A stretch of 8,520 nucleotides of DNA from Gammaproteobacteria bacterium (GCA_018676275.1 JABHFC010000058.1:1-8520); one strand, 5' to 3'. Positions 1 through 6,727 are shown, numbered from the stretch's first letter. A program made the numbers and translations. The notes: a model not told the origin generated them from the sequence alone.

Positions 1-712
1 CGTCAGAGACTTCAATAATCGATTCAGCATTTTCCAATGCTTCCGCTCTTTCAAACTTGGCGATGATACTGGCATTACTTCCTTCTGCATCCAGTAGTCT
101 TCTTGCTTCAAGAATATCTTCTGCCATACGTGCAAAAGAAACGGCAAAGTAATCTGCGCCTATTTTGACACCATGCTTTAGATCTTCCTGGTCTTTTTCT
201 GTTAATGCCGCTGCCGATAAACCACCGCCCTGCAGATTGATGCCTTTACTATTGGACAATTCTCCACCCATTATCACTTCGCACTTAACTTGTTGCCCGT
301 CAATTTCGGTAACTTTCAATACCAGTTTGCCATCATCAACAAGTAGCCTATTACCAACTTTGACATCTCTGGCAAGATCCTTATAGGTAACACCGACCTG
401 TGCCTGATCACCTGCGTCATTATCAATATCCGAATTGATGGTAAAGCTATCACCTTCTCCCAGTGTAATTTTGCCGCCAGCAAATTTTTCAATGCGAATC
501 TTGGGCCCTTGTAGATCACAAATAATACCTACTTCGATATTGAGCGAAGCGGCAACTATACGTATCTCCTCAACTCGACGCTCATGATCTGCATGGTCCT
601 GATGGGAGTAGTTGACGCGGAATAAATCAACGCCGGCCAGTAATACTTTTTCCAGCATACCGGGTTTATCGGTGGAAGGACCTACCGTGGCGATGATCTT
701 GGTTCTACGCAT
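1..712 (-). CDS. pyk: Pyruvate kinase, PykA type (3' part missing, runs off window)
   Basis: Pyruvate kinase transfers the phosphate of phosphoenolpyruvate to ADP, giving pyruvate and ATP in the cytoplasm, the last step of glycolysis. The 237 visible residues begin MRRTKIIATVGPST, a standard family N-terminus, and cover the first half of the (beta/alpha)8 barrel and the B domain. Visible active-site residues are R32, N34 and S36 (in LFRVNYSH), D66 and R73 (in CDLQGPKIR) and catalytic K219 (in IIAKFERAE). The segment GGGLSAAALTEKD at about 163-175 resembles E. coli PykA more than PykF. The family is usually about 470-490 residues, so about half is present. The start lies 6 bases after the pgk stop, so it is the last visible gene of the tkt-gap-pgk-pyk operon. 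One oddity is that the usual NFSHG motif reads NYSHQ here. The family assignment is very secure; the PykA subtype is an inference from similarity. Confidence 0.96.
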   Translation of the reverse strand, partial: MRRTKIIATVGPSTDKPGMLEKVLLAGVDLFRVNYSHQDHADHERRVEEIRIVAASLNIEVGIICDLQGPKIRIEKFAGGKITLGEGDSFTINSDIDNDAGDQAQVGVTYKDLARDVKVGNRLLVDDGKLVLKVTEIDGQQVKCEVIMGGELSNSKGINLQGGGLSAAALTEKDQEDLKHGVKIGADYFAVSFARMAEDILEARRLLDAEGSNASIIAKFERAEALENAESIIEVSD

Positions 713-718
713 TTATTG

Positions 719-1897
719 TTAGCCCTGTGAAGCTTCGAGTATGGCAACAGCCGGTAGCTGTTTACCTTCAAGAATTTCCAGAAATGCACCACCACCGGTG
801 GAGATATAGGATATGTCTTTGCTGACCTTGTATTTGGCAATAGCTGACAGAGTGTCACCACCACCAGCGATAGAAAACGCATCGTTTTCTGCAATGGCTG
901 TGGCGAGTGCCTGGGTACCATGACCAAACTGATCAAACTCAAATACGCCTAAGGGGCCGTTCCATACAATGGTCAAAGATTTCTTCAGAATCGATGCATA
1001 AAGTTTGGCTGTCTCTGGCCCAACATCCATAATTAAATCGTCATCCTCAACTTCGCCCACCAGTTTTGTTTGTGCTTTGGCATCTTTGCTGAATTCTTTG
1101 CCGCAGACGACATCTATCGGCAGGGGGATTTGCTTACCCTGTTTCTTTGCATCTGACATCAGCTTAATTGCAGCAGGGATCAGATCATCTTCACATAAAG
1201 AATTGCCAATGTTGTATCCACTTGCTTTCAGGAAGGTATTGGCAATCCCGCCACCGATAATCAGCTGGTCGATTTTTTCCATTAATGATTCAAGCAGAGT
1301 CAGTTTTGTCGAAACCTTGGAACCGCCAACAATAGCTGTCATGGGCTTGGCCGGGTTTTTAAAGGCCTGACCCAGCGCTTCGATTTCAGCTATCAATAAA
1401 GGACCCGCGCATGAAACAGGAGCAAACCTGGCAACGCCGTGGGTGGAGGCCTGGGCCCGGTGTGCGGTGGCAAAAGCATCATTTACGAATACATCGCAAA
1501 GAGCAGCCATTTTCTCTGCTAATGCATCTTCATTTTGCTTCTCACCCGACTCAAATCGTACATTTTCCAGCATAACAACATCGCCTGCTTTTACTTCAAC
1601 ACCGTTTACCCAGTCGCGTATTAATGGCACATCTATGTTAAGTAAAGATGACAAACAAGCCGCCACTGGTGCCAGCGAATAGGCTTCATCAAACTGCCCT
1701 TCTTCCGGCCTGCCCAGATGAGACATCAATAAAACGGAAGCGCCTGCTTCGAGCATAGTTTGCAAAGTGGGCAAGGTAGCGCGAATGCGAGTGTCATCAT
1801 CAACCTTGCCCGCGGTAAGCGGAACGTTGTAATCAACCCGCATTAAAACGCGCTTGCCAGACAGGTCTACGTCTGAAATTCCTTTTATTCCTCGCAT
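719..1897 (-). CDS. pgk: Phosphoglycerate kinase
   Basis: Phosphoglycerate kinase reversibly converts 1,3-bisphosphoglycerate plus ADP to 3-phosphoglycerate plus ATP in the cytoplasm, serving glycolysis, gluconeogenesis and, if present, the Calvin cycle. The 392 residues match the bacterial family length (E. coli has 387). The N-terminal substrate-binding domain shows RVDYNVP at 20-26 and SHLGRP at 59-64. The nucleotide-binding C-terminal domain shows GGSKVSTKL, the hinge-region WNGPLGVFE and the glycine-rich GGGDTLSAI, followed by STGGGAFLE. The ATG start is the first that gives the family N-terminus (KGISDVDLSGKRVLMRVD), and it lies 6 bases beyond the gap stop. The ribosome-binding site is weak (a purine-rich AAGAA), so translation may be coupled to gap. 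The gene is intact with no missing key residue. Confidence 0.98.
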   Translation of the reverse strand: MRGIKGISDVDLSGKRVLMRVDYNVPLTAGKVDDDTRIRATLPTLQTMLEAGASVLLMSHLGRPEEGQFDEAYSLAPVAACLSSLLNIDVPLIRDWVNGVEVKAGDVVMLENVRFESGEKQNEDALAEKMAALCDVFVNDAFATAHRAQASTHGVARFAPVSCAGPLLIAEIEALGQAFKNPAKPMTAIVGGSKVSTKLTLLESLMEKIDQLIIGGGIANTFLKASGYNIGNSLCEDDLIPAAIKLMSDAKKQGKQIPLPIDVVCGKEFSKDAKAQTKLVGEVEDDDLIMDVGPETAKLYASILKKSLTIVWNGPLGVFEFDQFGHGTQALATAIAENDAFSIAGGGDTLSAIAKYKVSKDISYISTGGGAFLEILEGKQLPAVAILEASQG

Positions 1898-1903
1898 TGG
1901 TTC

Positions 1904-2917
1904 TTACGATGCATTCATTAATGCAGAGGTTGTATCGAGCATGCGATTGGAAAATCCCCATTCGTTGTCATACCAGGCGATAACTTTTACCAGGGTGCCA
2001 TCAATCACCTTTGTTAATGATGCATCGTAACTGGAAGACGCCGGATCATGATTAAAATCTATGGAAACAAGTGGCTTATCGTTATAGGCCAATACGCCTT
2101 TTAATGGGCCATTTGCAGCAGCCTTCATTAACTCGTTGATTTCTTCATGACTGGTTTCTCGGGCAGCTATAAAACTCAGATCAACCATGGAAACATTGAT
2201 AGTTGGAACACGAACAGCATAACCATCAATTTTACCTTTCAGTTCCGGCAATACCAGTCCTACTGCTTTTGCAGCGCCAGTCTGGGTAGGGATCATCGAC
2301 ATGGTTGCTGAACGAGCACGACGCAGATCGCTGTGATAAACATCTGTCAGAACCTGATCATTGGTGTAAGCATGTATTGTTGTCATGGTGCCGCTGACTA
2401 CACCAATGTTTTCGTGCAGCACTTTGACTACCGGAGCAAGACAATTGGTTGTACAGGAGGCATTGGAGATAACCGTGTCACTTGCTTTCAGAACGTCATG
2501 GTTTACACCGTAAACAATAGTTGCGTCGACATCATTGCCGCCGGGGGCGGAGATGATTACTTTTTTGGCACCGCCCTGCAGATGCGCACTGGCCTTTTCT
2601 TTACTGGCAAAAAAACCGGTGGACTCGTGTACAACATCGACACCCAGTTCTGCCCATGGCAAATCGGCGGGGTTGCGTTCGGACAGGACCCGAATCTTGT
2701 CGCCATTGACGATCATATAATCACCTTCAACTGAAACTGTGCCAGGGAATTTTCCGTGGGCAGTATCGTATTGGGTTAAATGCGCATTAGTCTCGGCATC
2801 ACCAAGATCGTTAATCGCAACAATTTGTATTTCATCGTTGCGGCCAGACTCGTAAACGGCTCTTAGTATGTTTCTTCCAATACGACCATATCCATTTATG
2901 CCTACTTTTATTGCCAT
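1904..2917 (-). CDS. gap: Glyceraldehyde-3-phosphate dehydrogenase, type I
   Basis: This enzyme oxidises and phosphorylates glyceraldehyde 3-phosphate to 1,3-bisphosphoglycerate with NAD(P), passing its product to the pgk gene product next door. The 337 residues fit the family. The N-terminal Rossmann segment INGYGRIGRN is at 7-16, and the catalytic motif SNASCTTNC places the nucleophile at C155 and the activating histidine at H182. The C-terminal WYDNEWGFSNRMLDT is typical. The relative erythrose-4-phosphate dehydrogenase (Epd) was considered because some parts (INDLGDAETNAHL, SIDFNHDP) resemble it. However, the phosphate-binding TQTGAAKAVG segment is the GAPDH form rather than the Epd form, so GAPDH is preferred. 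INDL after the second beta strand retains an Asp, which in this family favours NAD, but cofactor choice is an inference. A GGAG ribosome-binding site lies 8 bases before the ATG. Confidence 0.95.
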   Translation of the reverse strand: MAIKVGINGYGRIGRNILRAVYESGRNDEIQIVAINDLGDAETNAHLTQYDTAHGKFPGTVSVEGDYMIVNGDKIRVLSERNPADLPWAELGVDVVHESTGFFASKEKASAHLQGGAKKVIISAPGGNDVDATIVYGVNHDVLKASDTVISNASCTTNCLAPVVKVLHENIGVVSGTMTTIHAYTNDQVLTDVYHSDLRRARSATMSMIPTQTGAAKAVGLVLPELKGKIDGYAVRVPTINVSMVDLSFIAARETSHEEINELMKAAANGPLKGVLAYNDKPLVSIDFNHDPASSSYDASLTKVIDGTLVKVIAWYDNEWGFSNRMLDTTSALMNAS

Positions 2918-2925
2918 TATCTTTA

Positions 2926-2929
2926 CTCC
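2926..2929 (-). promoter_or_regulatory. Ribosome-binding site of gap
   Basis: On the minus strand GGAG stands 8 bases before the gap ATG, inside the 25-base gap after the tkt stop. It is the best Shine-Dalgarno sequence of the internal operon genes and indicates that gap can be initiated independently of tkt translation. Confidence 0.75.
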
Positions 2930-2942
2930 AGTTAATTATTTT

Positions 2943-4934
2943 TTAGGACAAATTCTTTTCTATCAGTTCGCACAATCCTGCTGTTGTTATGCCAAAGTGT
3001 TTATAGACTTCTCCTCCGGGTGCAGATTCTCCAAAGGTCGGGACGCCGAGAACATCACCATCAAGGCCAACATATTTGGACCAGTAGTCAGGGCTGCCAG
3101 CTTCAATCGCAATTCTCTTACGACAATCCGGCGGTAATACCGAGTTACGATAGTCTTCGTCCTGGGCATCAAAGGTGTCCGTCGAAGGCATTGATACAAC
3201 GCGAATATTATATTGCTGAAGCTGTGTTGCGGCTTCCATCGCCAGGCTCACTTCTGAACCCGTAGCAATGATGACGAGATCAGGTTTGTCTGATTTGCCC
3301 GCCAGCACATAAGCACCTCGTTTTATTTGTTCTATCTGCTCGGCGCTACGCTGCAGATGCGGAAGACCCTGCCGCGACAGCAGCAAACTGGTTGGCTTGT
3401 CTTTATTCTCTATAGCAGCTTGCCATGCGACCGCAGTTTCCACAGCATCGCAGGGTCGCCAGACAGACATGTTAGGGATCATCCGCAAGCTGGCTGCCTG
3501 TTCTACTGCCTGATGCGTAGGGCCATCTTCACCGAGACCGATGGAATCATGACTGAAAACACTTATATTTCTCTGCTTCATCAGGGCCGCCATGCGCAAA
3601 GCATTACGAGCGTAATCCGAGAAGATCAGAAAAGTGCCACCGTAAGGAATAAAGCCACCATGCAAAGTCATGCCGTTGTTTACAGCGACCATGGCAAATT
3701 CTCTTACCCCATAGGAAAGATAATTCCCATCTTCGGCACCATTATTAAGCCAGTTTGAACCCGACCATGCCGTCAGGTTGGAACCGGTTAAGTCTGCCGA
3801 ACCACCAAACAGCTCAGGTAAAACCGGGCCATAAGCATTTAGTGAGTTTTGAGAAGCTTTACGAGAAGCTATATTTTCAGCCTTATCCACACACTCCTGT
3901 ATGTATGTCGTGCAGGTGCTATTCCAGTTTTCCGGTAGTTCGCTTTGCATACGACGCAGAAACTCCTTTGCAAGCTCCGGGTATTGTTTCTGGTACTTAT
4001 TAAAAATTTCCTGCCATTCAGCTTCATGTTTTGTTCCGGCTTGTTTTGCATCCCAGGCTTCGTATTGCTCATCCGGAATTTCAAATGGCGGGTATTGCCA
4101 GCCGATAGTTTCTCTGACCAGTGCGACTTCGTCTTCACCTAAAGGAGCGCCATGACTGGACTCTTTGCCCTGCTTATTCGGTGAACCCCAGCCTATGATG
4201 GTTTGACAGCAAATTAACGTTGGTTTGTCTGTAAGAGCTTGAGCTGTTTGCAGCGCAGCTTTTACCTGTTCCGGGTCATGACCATCAACATCACGAATGA
4301 CATGCCAGTTATAAGCTTCGAATCGAGCTGGCACATCTTCCGTGAACCAGCCACTGATATTGCCGTCGATGGAGATCTGGTTTTGGTCATATATTGCAAT
4401 CAGCTTCCCCAGCGCAAGGGTGCCAGCCAGAGAACAGGCCTCATGTGAGATACCTTCCATTAAACAGCCATCACCGACCGACACATAAGTGAAATGGTCA
4501 ACAATTTCCAGATCATCCTGATTGAATTGAGCTGCCAGCGTACGCTCCGCCAGTGCCATACCAACAGCGTTTGCCAAGCCCTGGCCCAAAGGCCCTGTGG
4601 TCGTTTCAATACCGGGGGTATAGCCGAATTCAGGATGCCCGGGGGTTTTTGAATGTAATTGGCGAAAATCCTTTATGTCATCCATAGAAAGGTCATAACC
4701 ACTCAAATGCAGCAAGGCATACATGAGCATCGAACCATGACCATTTGACATGACAAATCTGTCTCGATTAACCCAGCCTGGATTGGCCGGATTATGCTTC
4801 AGAAAGTCATTCCATAGGACTTCCGCCAAATCAGCCATACCCATTGGCGCGCCAGGGTGGCCGATATTGGCTCGTTGAACAGCATCCATGCTCAGGGCAC
4901 GTATAGCATTGGCAAGTTCACGCCGTGAGAGCAT
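2943..4934 (-). CDS. tkt: Transketolase
   Basis: Transketolase moves two-carbon ketol units between sugar phosphates using thiamine diphosphate (TPP), linking the pentose-phosphate or Calvin-cycle pools to glycolysis. From the ATG at 4934 the protein has 663 residues, the same length as E. coli TktA, and active-site residues fall at nearly the same numbers: H26, H66 (in SNGHGSM), H100, GDG 154-156 with N185 for Mg-TPP, H261, R358 and E412 (in YGVREF). HDSIGLGEDGPTH at about 462-474 is the transketolase signature of the pyrimidine-binding domain. An upstream in-frame ATG at 5018 would add 28 residues with no family counterpart and would run through the likely promoter. The chosen start has GGAG 7 bases before it. 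tkt is the first gene of the tkt-gap-pgk-pyk operon and is divergent from metK. Confidence 0.98.
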   Translation of the reverse strand: MLSRRELANAIRALSMDAVQRANIGHPGAPMGMADLAEVLWNDFLKHNPANPGWVNRDRFVMSNGHGSMLMYALLHLSGYDLSMDDIKDFRQLHSKTPGHPEFGYTPGIETTTGPLGQGLANAVGMALAERTLAAQFNQDDLEIVDHFTYVSVGDGCLMEGISHEACSLAGTLALGKLIAIYDQNQISIDGNISGWFTEDVPARFEAYNWHVIRDVDGHDPEQVKAALQTAQALTDKPTLICCQTIIGWGSPNKQGKESSHGAPLGEDEVALVRETIGWQYPPFEIPDEQYEAWDAKQAGTKHEAEWQEIFNKYQKQYPELAKEFLRRMQSELPENWNSTCTTYIQECVDKAENIASRKASQNSLNAYGPVLPELFGGSADLTGSNLTAWSGSNWLNNGAEDGNYLSYGVREFAMVAVNNGMTLHGGFIPYGGTFLIFSDYARNALRMAALMKQRNISVFSHDSIGLGEDGPTHQAVEQAASLRMIPNMSVWRPCDAVETAVAWQAAIENKDKPTSLLLSRQGLPHLQRSAEQIEQIKRGAYVLAGKSDKPDLVIIATGSEVSLAMEAATQLQQYNIRVVSMPSTDTFDAQDEDYRNSVLPPDCRKRIAIEAGSPDYWSKYVGLDGDVLGVPTFGESAPGGEVYKHFGITTAGLCELIEKNLS

Positions 4935-4941
4935 ATAGAGT

Positions 4942-4945
4942 CTCC
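4942..4945 (-). promoter_or_regulatory. Ribosome-binding site that sets the tkt start
   Basis: On the minus strand GGAG lies 7 bases before the ATG at 4934. No comparable purine run precedes the in-frame ATG at 5018 at correct spacing. Together with the family N-terminus (LSRRELANAIRALSMDAVQ), this decides for the shorter protein. Confidence 0.8.
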
Positions 4946-4982
4946 ATTGTAGGTTCGTGTAATTTGATGTTAATGATCTATG

Positions 4983-5013
4983 CCGATTGGGAAATATAGA
5001 TTGAGTCAATCGG
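4983..5013. repeat. Inverted repeat CCGATTG / CAATCGG overlapping the tkt promoter
   Basis: CCGATTG (4983-4989) and CAATCGG (5007-5013) are perfect inverted 7-base arms separated by 17 bases. They bracket the possible -10 box of tkt. Arm centres are 24 bases apart, so the arms would lie on roughly the same face of the helix. It could be an operator for a dimeric regulator, but no regulator is encoded in the window, and a chance repeat is possible. Confidence 0.35.
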
Positions 5014-5020
5014 GGCACAA
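4993..5020 (-). promoter_or_regulatory. Possible sigma-70-type promoter of the tkt operon
   Basis: Read on the minus strand, TTGTGC (5020-5015) and TATATT (4998-4993) are separated by 16 bases. The -10 box matches 5 of 6 consensus bases, the -35 only 3 of 6. A TTGACT nearby (5010-5005) is a better -35 but has no -10 at proper spacing. The position, about 60 bases before the tkt ATG, is suitable. This is a guess from consensus only. Confidence 0.3.
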
Positions 5021-5088
5021 GGAAAAATGAATTTCGCTGTTTCTTATCATTTTGACCCTCAGTTACTGCCAGGGTAATGCAGAGTCAT

Positions 5089-5105
5089 CCCCTGCTTCAC
5101 AGGGG
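5089..5105. repeat. GC-rich hairpin in the tkt-metK intergenic region
   Basis: CCCCTG (5089-5094) and CAGGGG (5100-5105) form a perfect 6-base stem with a 5-base loop. No T tract follows on either strand, so it is not a typical intrinsic terminator. It lies upstream of both genes, and its function is unknown. Confidence 0.4.
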
Positions 5106-5238
5106 TCGCTATTGTCGCTCAGCTCGTATTCAGTGGCAAGGGAAGAGCATTGTTCTAAGTCAAAAAATAGAGCAATAACGACCGGAAAAACGAAAGCGAT
5201 AAAGGTCTGCTGACGCTAAATCTGGATCAAGGCCGATA

Positions 5239-5250
5239 ATTTCCGGAAAT
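5239..5250. repeat. 12-base perfect palindrome upstream of metK
   Basis: ATTTCCGGAAAT at 5239-5250 is a perfect palindrome about 90 bases before the metK ATG and roughly 50 bases before its possible -10 box. This is a plausible position for a dimeric DNA-binding protein. It does not match the MetJ consensus as remembered, and no regulator can be named. Confidence 0.35.
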
Positions 5251-5295
5251 CGCGAAATCCTGAAGTCTGAAAAGTATCAAATTTTCAATAATCAA

Positions 5296-5301
5296 TATAA
5301 A
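5296..5301 (+). promoter_or_regulatory. Possible -10 box of metK
   Basis: TATAAA (5296-5301) matches 5 of 6 bases of the sigma-70 -10 consensus and would start transcription about 30 bases before the metK ATG. No recognisable -35 box lies 15-19 bases upstream, so the promoter may be activator-dependent or the call may be wrong. The surrounding 5268-5287 carries TGAAAA and TTTTCA as inverted arms. Confidence 0.3.
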
Positions 5302-5338
5302 ATGCGCCGCCCAAAATCGATATAAGAAGGACACATAC

Positions 5339-6511
5339 ATGCAGAATAACAACCTGTTTACCTCCGAGTCTGTCTCTGAAGGTCATCCGGACAAGGTTTC
5401 CGATCAAATTTCCGATGCCATTCTGGATGCCATTCTGGCTGAAGACCCTGCTGGCAGAGTAGCCTGCGAGACCATGGTGACTACCGGTATGGTAGTACTG
5501 GCGGGAGAAATCAGTACGGAGACTTATGTCGATATGGCGGGTATCGCCAGGCAAACAGTAAAAGAAATAGGTTACAACCATTCTGATATGGGTTTTGACT
5601 GGGAATCATGTGCGGTCATGGTGTCTATCGATAAACAGTCGCCGGATATAGCCCAGGGAGTGAACGAAGGGGAAGGTGATGATAAAGATCAGGGTGCCGG
5701 CGATCAGGGTTTGATGTTCGGCTATGCCTGCAATGAGACTGATACATTAATGCCAGCACCAATAGATTATGCGCATCGTTTGGTCAGACGTCAGGCTGAG
5801 GTTAGAAAAAATGGTACTTTGCCATGGTTGAGACCTGATGCTAAAAGCCAGGTAACTTTTCGTTATGAAAACGGTAAGCCCACCGGAATCGATGCGGTTG
5901 TGTTATCCACACAGCACAGCCCTGATATAGAAACTCCGGCATTACGTGAAGCGGTGATGGATGAAATCATCAAACCCGTTTTACCAGCGGTATGGCTTAA
6001 TGCAGACACAAAGTATCATATTAACCCAACCGGACGTTTCGTTATTGGCGGCCCCATGGGAGATTGCGGGCTAACCGGTCGTAAAATTATTGTTGATACT
6101 TACGGTGGCATGGCTAGACATGGTGGTGGTGCCTTCTCTGGCAAAGATCCTTCAAAGGTTGATCGCTCTGCTGCCTACGCTGCACGTTATGTAGCGAAAA
6201 ACATAGTTGCCGCTGGTCTGGCAGAACGCTGTGAAGTACAGGTAAGTTACGCCATCGGTGTTGCCGAACCAACTTCTATCAATGTTGATACTTTTGGCAC
6301 CGGTAAGATTGAAGAGAATAAAATGATCAGTGCTATCAGAGAGGTCTTCGATCTTAAACCTAAAGGTCTGATAGCGATGCTGGATTTATTACGACCTATT
6401 TATCGAAATACTGCAGCATATGGTCATTTTGGCCGAAATGATCTGGATTTACCCTGGGAAAAGACCGACAAAGCCGATGCTTTACTTGATGCCGTTGGTT
6501 TGAACAAATGA
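5339..6511 (+). CDS. metK: S-adenosylmethionine synthetase
   Basis: MetK (methionine adenosyltransferase) makes SAM from methionine and ATP, releasing phosphate and pyrophosphate. It feeds all SAM-dependent methylation and therefore the SAH pool that ahcY downstream removes. The 390 residues fit the family (E. coli has 384). Visible motifs are GHPDK at 15-19 (ATP binding), GAGDQGLMFGYA from 119 (methionine/ATP loop) and the phosphate-binding GGGAFSGKD at 262-270, followed by PSKVDRSAAYAARYVAKN. The extra acidic EGEGDDKD before GAGDQG is a usual variable region. The start is supported by AGAAGGA 7 bases before the ATG and by the family N-terminus (LFTSESVSEGHPDK). It is divergent from tkt and ends 239 bases before ahcY, with a terminator-like hairpin between them. 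Confidence 0.98.
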   Translation: MQNNNLFTSESVSEGHPDKVSDQISDAILDAILAEDPAGRVACETMVTTGMVVLAGEISTETYVDMAGIARQTVKEIGYNHSDMGFDWESCAVMVSIDKQSPDIAQGVNEGEGDDKDQGAGDQGLMFGYACNETDTLMPAPIDYAHRLVRRQAEVRKNGTLPWLRPDAKSQVTFRYENGKPTGIDAVVLSTQHSPDIETPALREAVMDEIIKPVLPAVWLNADTKYHINPTGRFVIGGPMGDCGLTGRKIIVDTYGGMARHGGGAFSGKDPSKVDRSAAYAARYVAKNIVAAGLAERCEVQVSYAIGVAEPTSINVDTFGTGKIEENKMISAIREVFDLKPKGLIAMLDLLRPIYRNTAAYGHFGRNDLDLPWEKTDKADALLDAVGLNK

Positions 6512-6575
6512 AGCTGAGAAAAGGTAAATTTAGATAATCGAAAACCGAATTTTTCACGAATTTTATTTACAGAAC

Positions 6576-6604
6576 TGGAATCGGCCGGGCTAGAGTACTA
6601 TACT
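6576..6604 (+). promoter_or_regulatory. Possible ahcY promoter inside the metK terminator
   Basis: TATACT (6599-6604) matches 5 of 6 bases of the -10 consensus, with TGGAAT (6576-6581, 3 of 6) 17 bases upstream. It would start an RNA near 6610, about 40 bases before the riboswitch. TTTACA (6566-6571) is a better -35 but is too far from this -10. ahcY needs a promoter or read-through here, yet this exact call is weak. Confidence 0.25.
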
Positions 6605-6620
6605 CTCCCGCCTGATTTTT
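6583..6620 (+). terminator. Terminator-like hairpin after metK
   Basis: AGAGTA (6592-6597) pairs with TACTCT (6601-6606) around a 3-base loop. The stem continues GGG/CCC (6587-6589 with 6607-6609) and GGC/GCC (6583-6585 with 6610-6612), with small bulges on the 5' side. TGATTTTTA follows directly. This is the form of a rho-independent terminator, 72 bases after the metK stop, and would separate metK from the riboswitch-controlled ahcY transcript. The bulges make its efficiency uncertain. Confidence 0.6.
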
Positions 6621-6651
6621 ACTGCCAGCAGGCAGAATACTAATAACCGTA

Positions 6652-6727
6652 GGCCTAAGGAGCGCTGCGACGATTCATAAGGATCGCCAGGCTTGGGCTG
6701 TTTCGGCAAGATTTAAAACGGCGCTCG
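6652..6727 (+). promoter_or_regulatory. SAH (S-adenosylhomocysteine) riboswitch
   Basis: The conserved blocks of the SAH riboswitch are present in order: GAGCGCTGC (6660-6668), CCAGGCT (6687-6693) and AACGGCGCTC (6717-6726). All expected pairings can be drawn. P1 is 6652-6659 with 6692-6699 (8 pairs, two of them G-U). A 6-pair hairpin is 6671-6676 with 6681-6686, loop ATAA. A short GTTT/AAAC stem is 6700-6703 with 6716-6719. The pseudoknot is GAGCGC (6660-6665) with GCGCTC (6721-6726). Known members bind SAH and switch on ahcY-type genes, and here ahcY starts 24 bases downstream. Recognised from memory of the family consensus. Confidence 0.93.

Larger units (their letters stand above)
4935..5338. 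other. Divergent intergenic region between tkt and metK
   Basis: These 404 bases carry the control signals of two divergent operons. They hold the tkt ribosome-binding site and possible promoter near 4940-5020, a GC-rich hairpin at 5089-5105, a 12-base palindrome at 5239-5250 and an AT-rich stretch with a possible metK -10 box near 5296. No protein gene of convincing size or family is seen on either strand. No SAM riboswitch core and no MetJ-like AGACGTCT repeats were seen before metK. The stretch 5106-5238 has no feature that can be named. Confidence 0.7.

Noticed and set aside
1005..1370. 121-residue open frame on the plus strand inside pgk, and similar plus-strand frames within gap and tkt
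   Set aside because: All are antisense shadows of intact metabolic genes with low-complexity, serine-rich or cysteine-rich translations and no recognisable domains.
1904..2917. Erythrose-4-phosphate dehydrogenase (epd) as the identity of the gap gene
   Set aside because: Some segments resemble Epd, but the TQTGAAKAVG phosphate-site segment and HAYTNDQ after the catalytic region fit GAPDH. It also sits beside pgk, its pathway partner.
4935..5018. 28-residue N-terminal extension of transketolase from the ATG at 5018
   Set aside because: The extension has no counterpart in the family and overlaps the likely promoter. The ATG at 4934 has a well-placed GGAG and gives the exact length and active-site numbering of E. 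coli TktA.
5027..5077. Small open frame of 16 codons starting at 5027 (MNFAVSYHFDPQLLPG), a possible leader peptide
   Set aside because: AAGGA lies only 3 bases before the ATG, no attenuator hairpin with a T tract follows, and the peptide has no run of methionine or other telling residues. It is also about 260 bases before metK.
5106..5338. SAM riboswitch or MetJ operator before metK
   Set aside because: No SAM-riboswitch core and no tandem AGACGTCT-like boxes could be found by eye. TGAAAA/TTTTCA (5268-5287) has an 8-base spacer and does not fit the MetR form TGAA-N5-TTCA.
6622..6635. Small hairpin CTGCC-AGCA-GGCAG just upstream of the SAH riboswitch
   Set aside because: The 5-pair stem with 4-base loop is real as a pairing but is outside the known aptamer, has no T tract and could be chance, so it is not listed as a feature.
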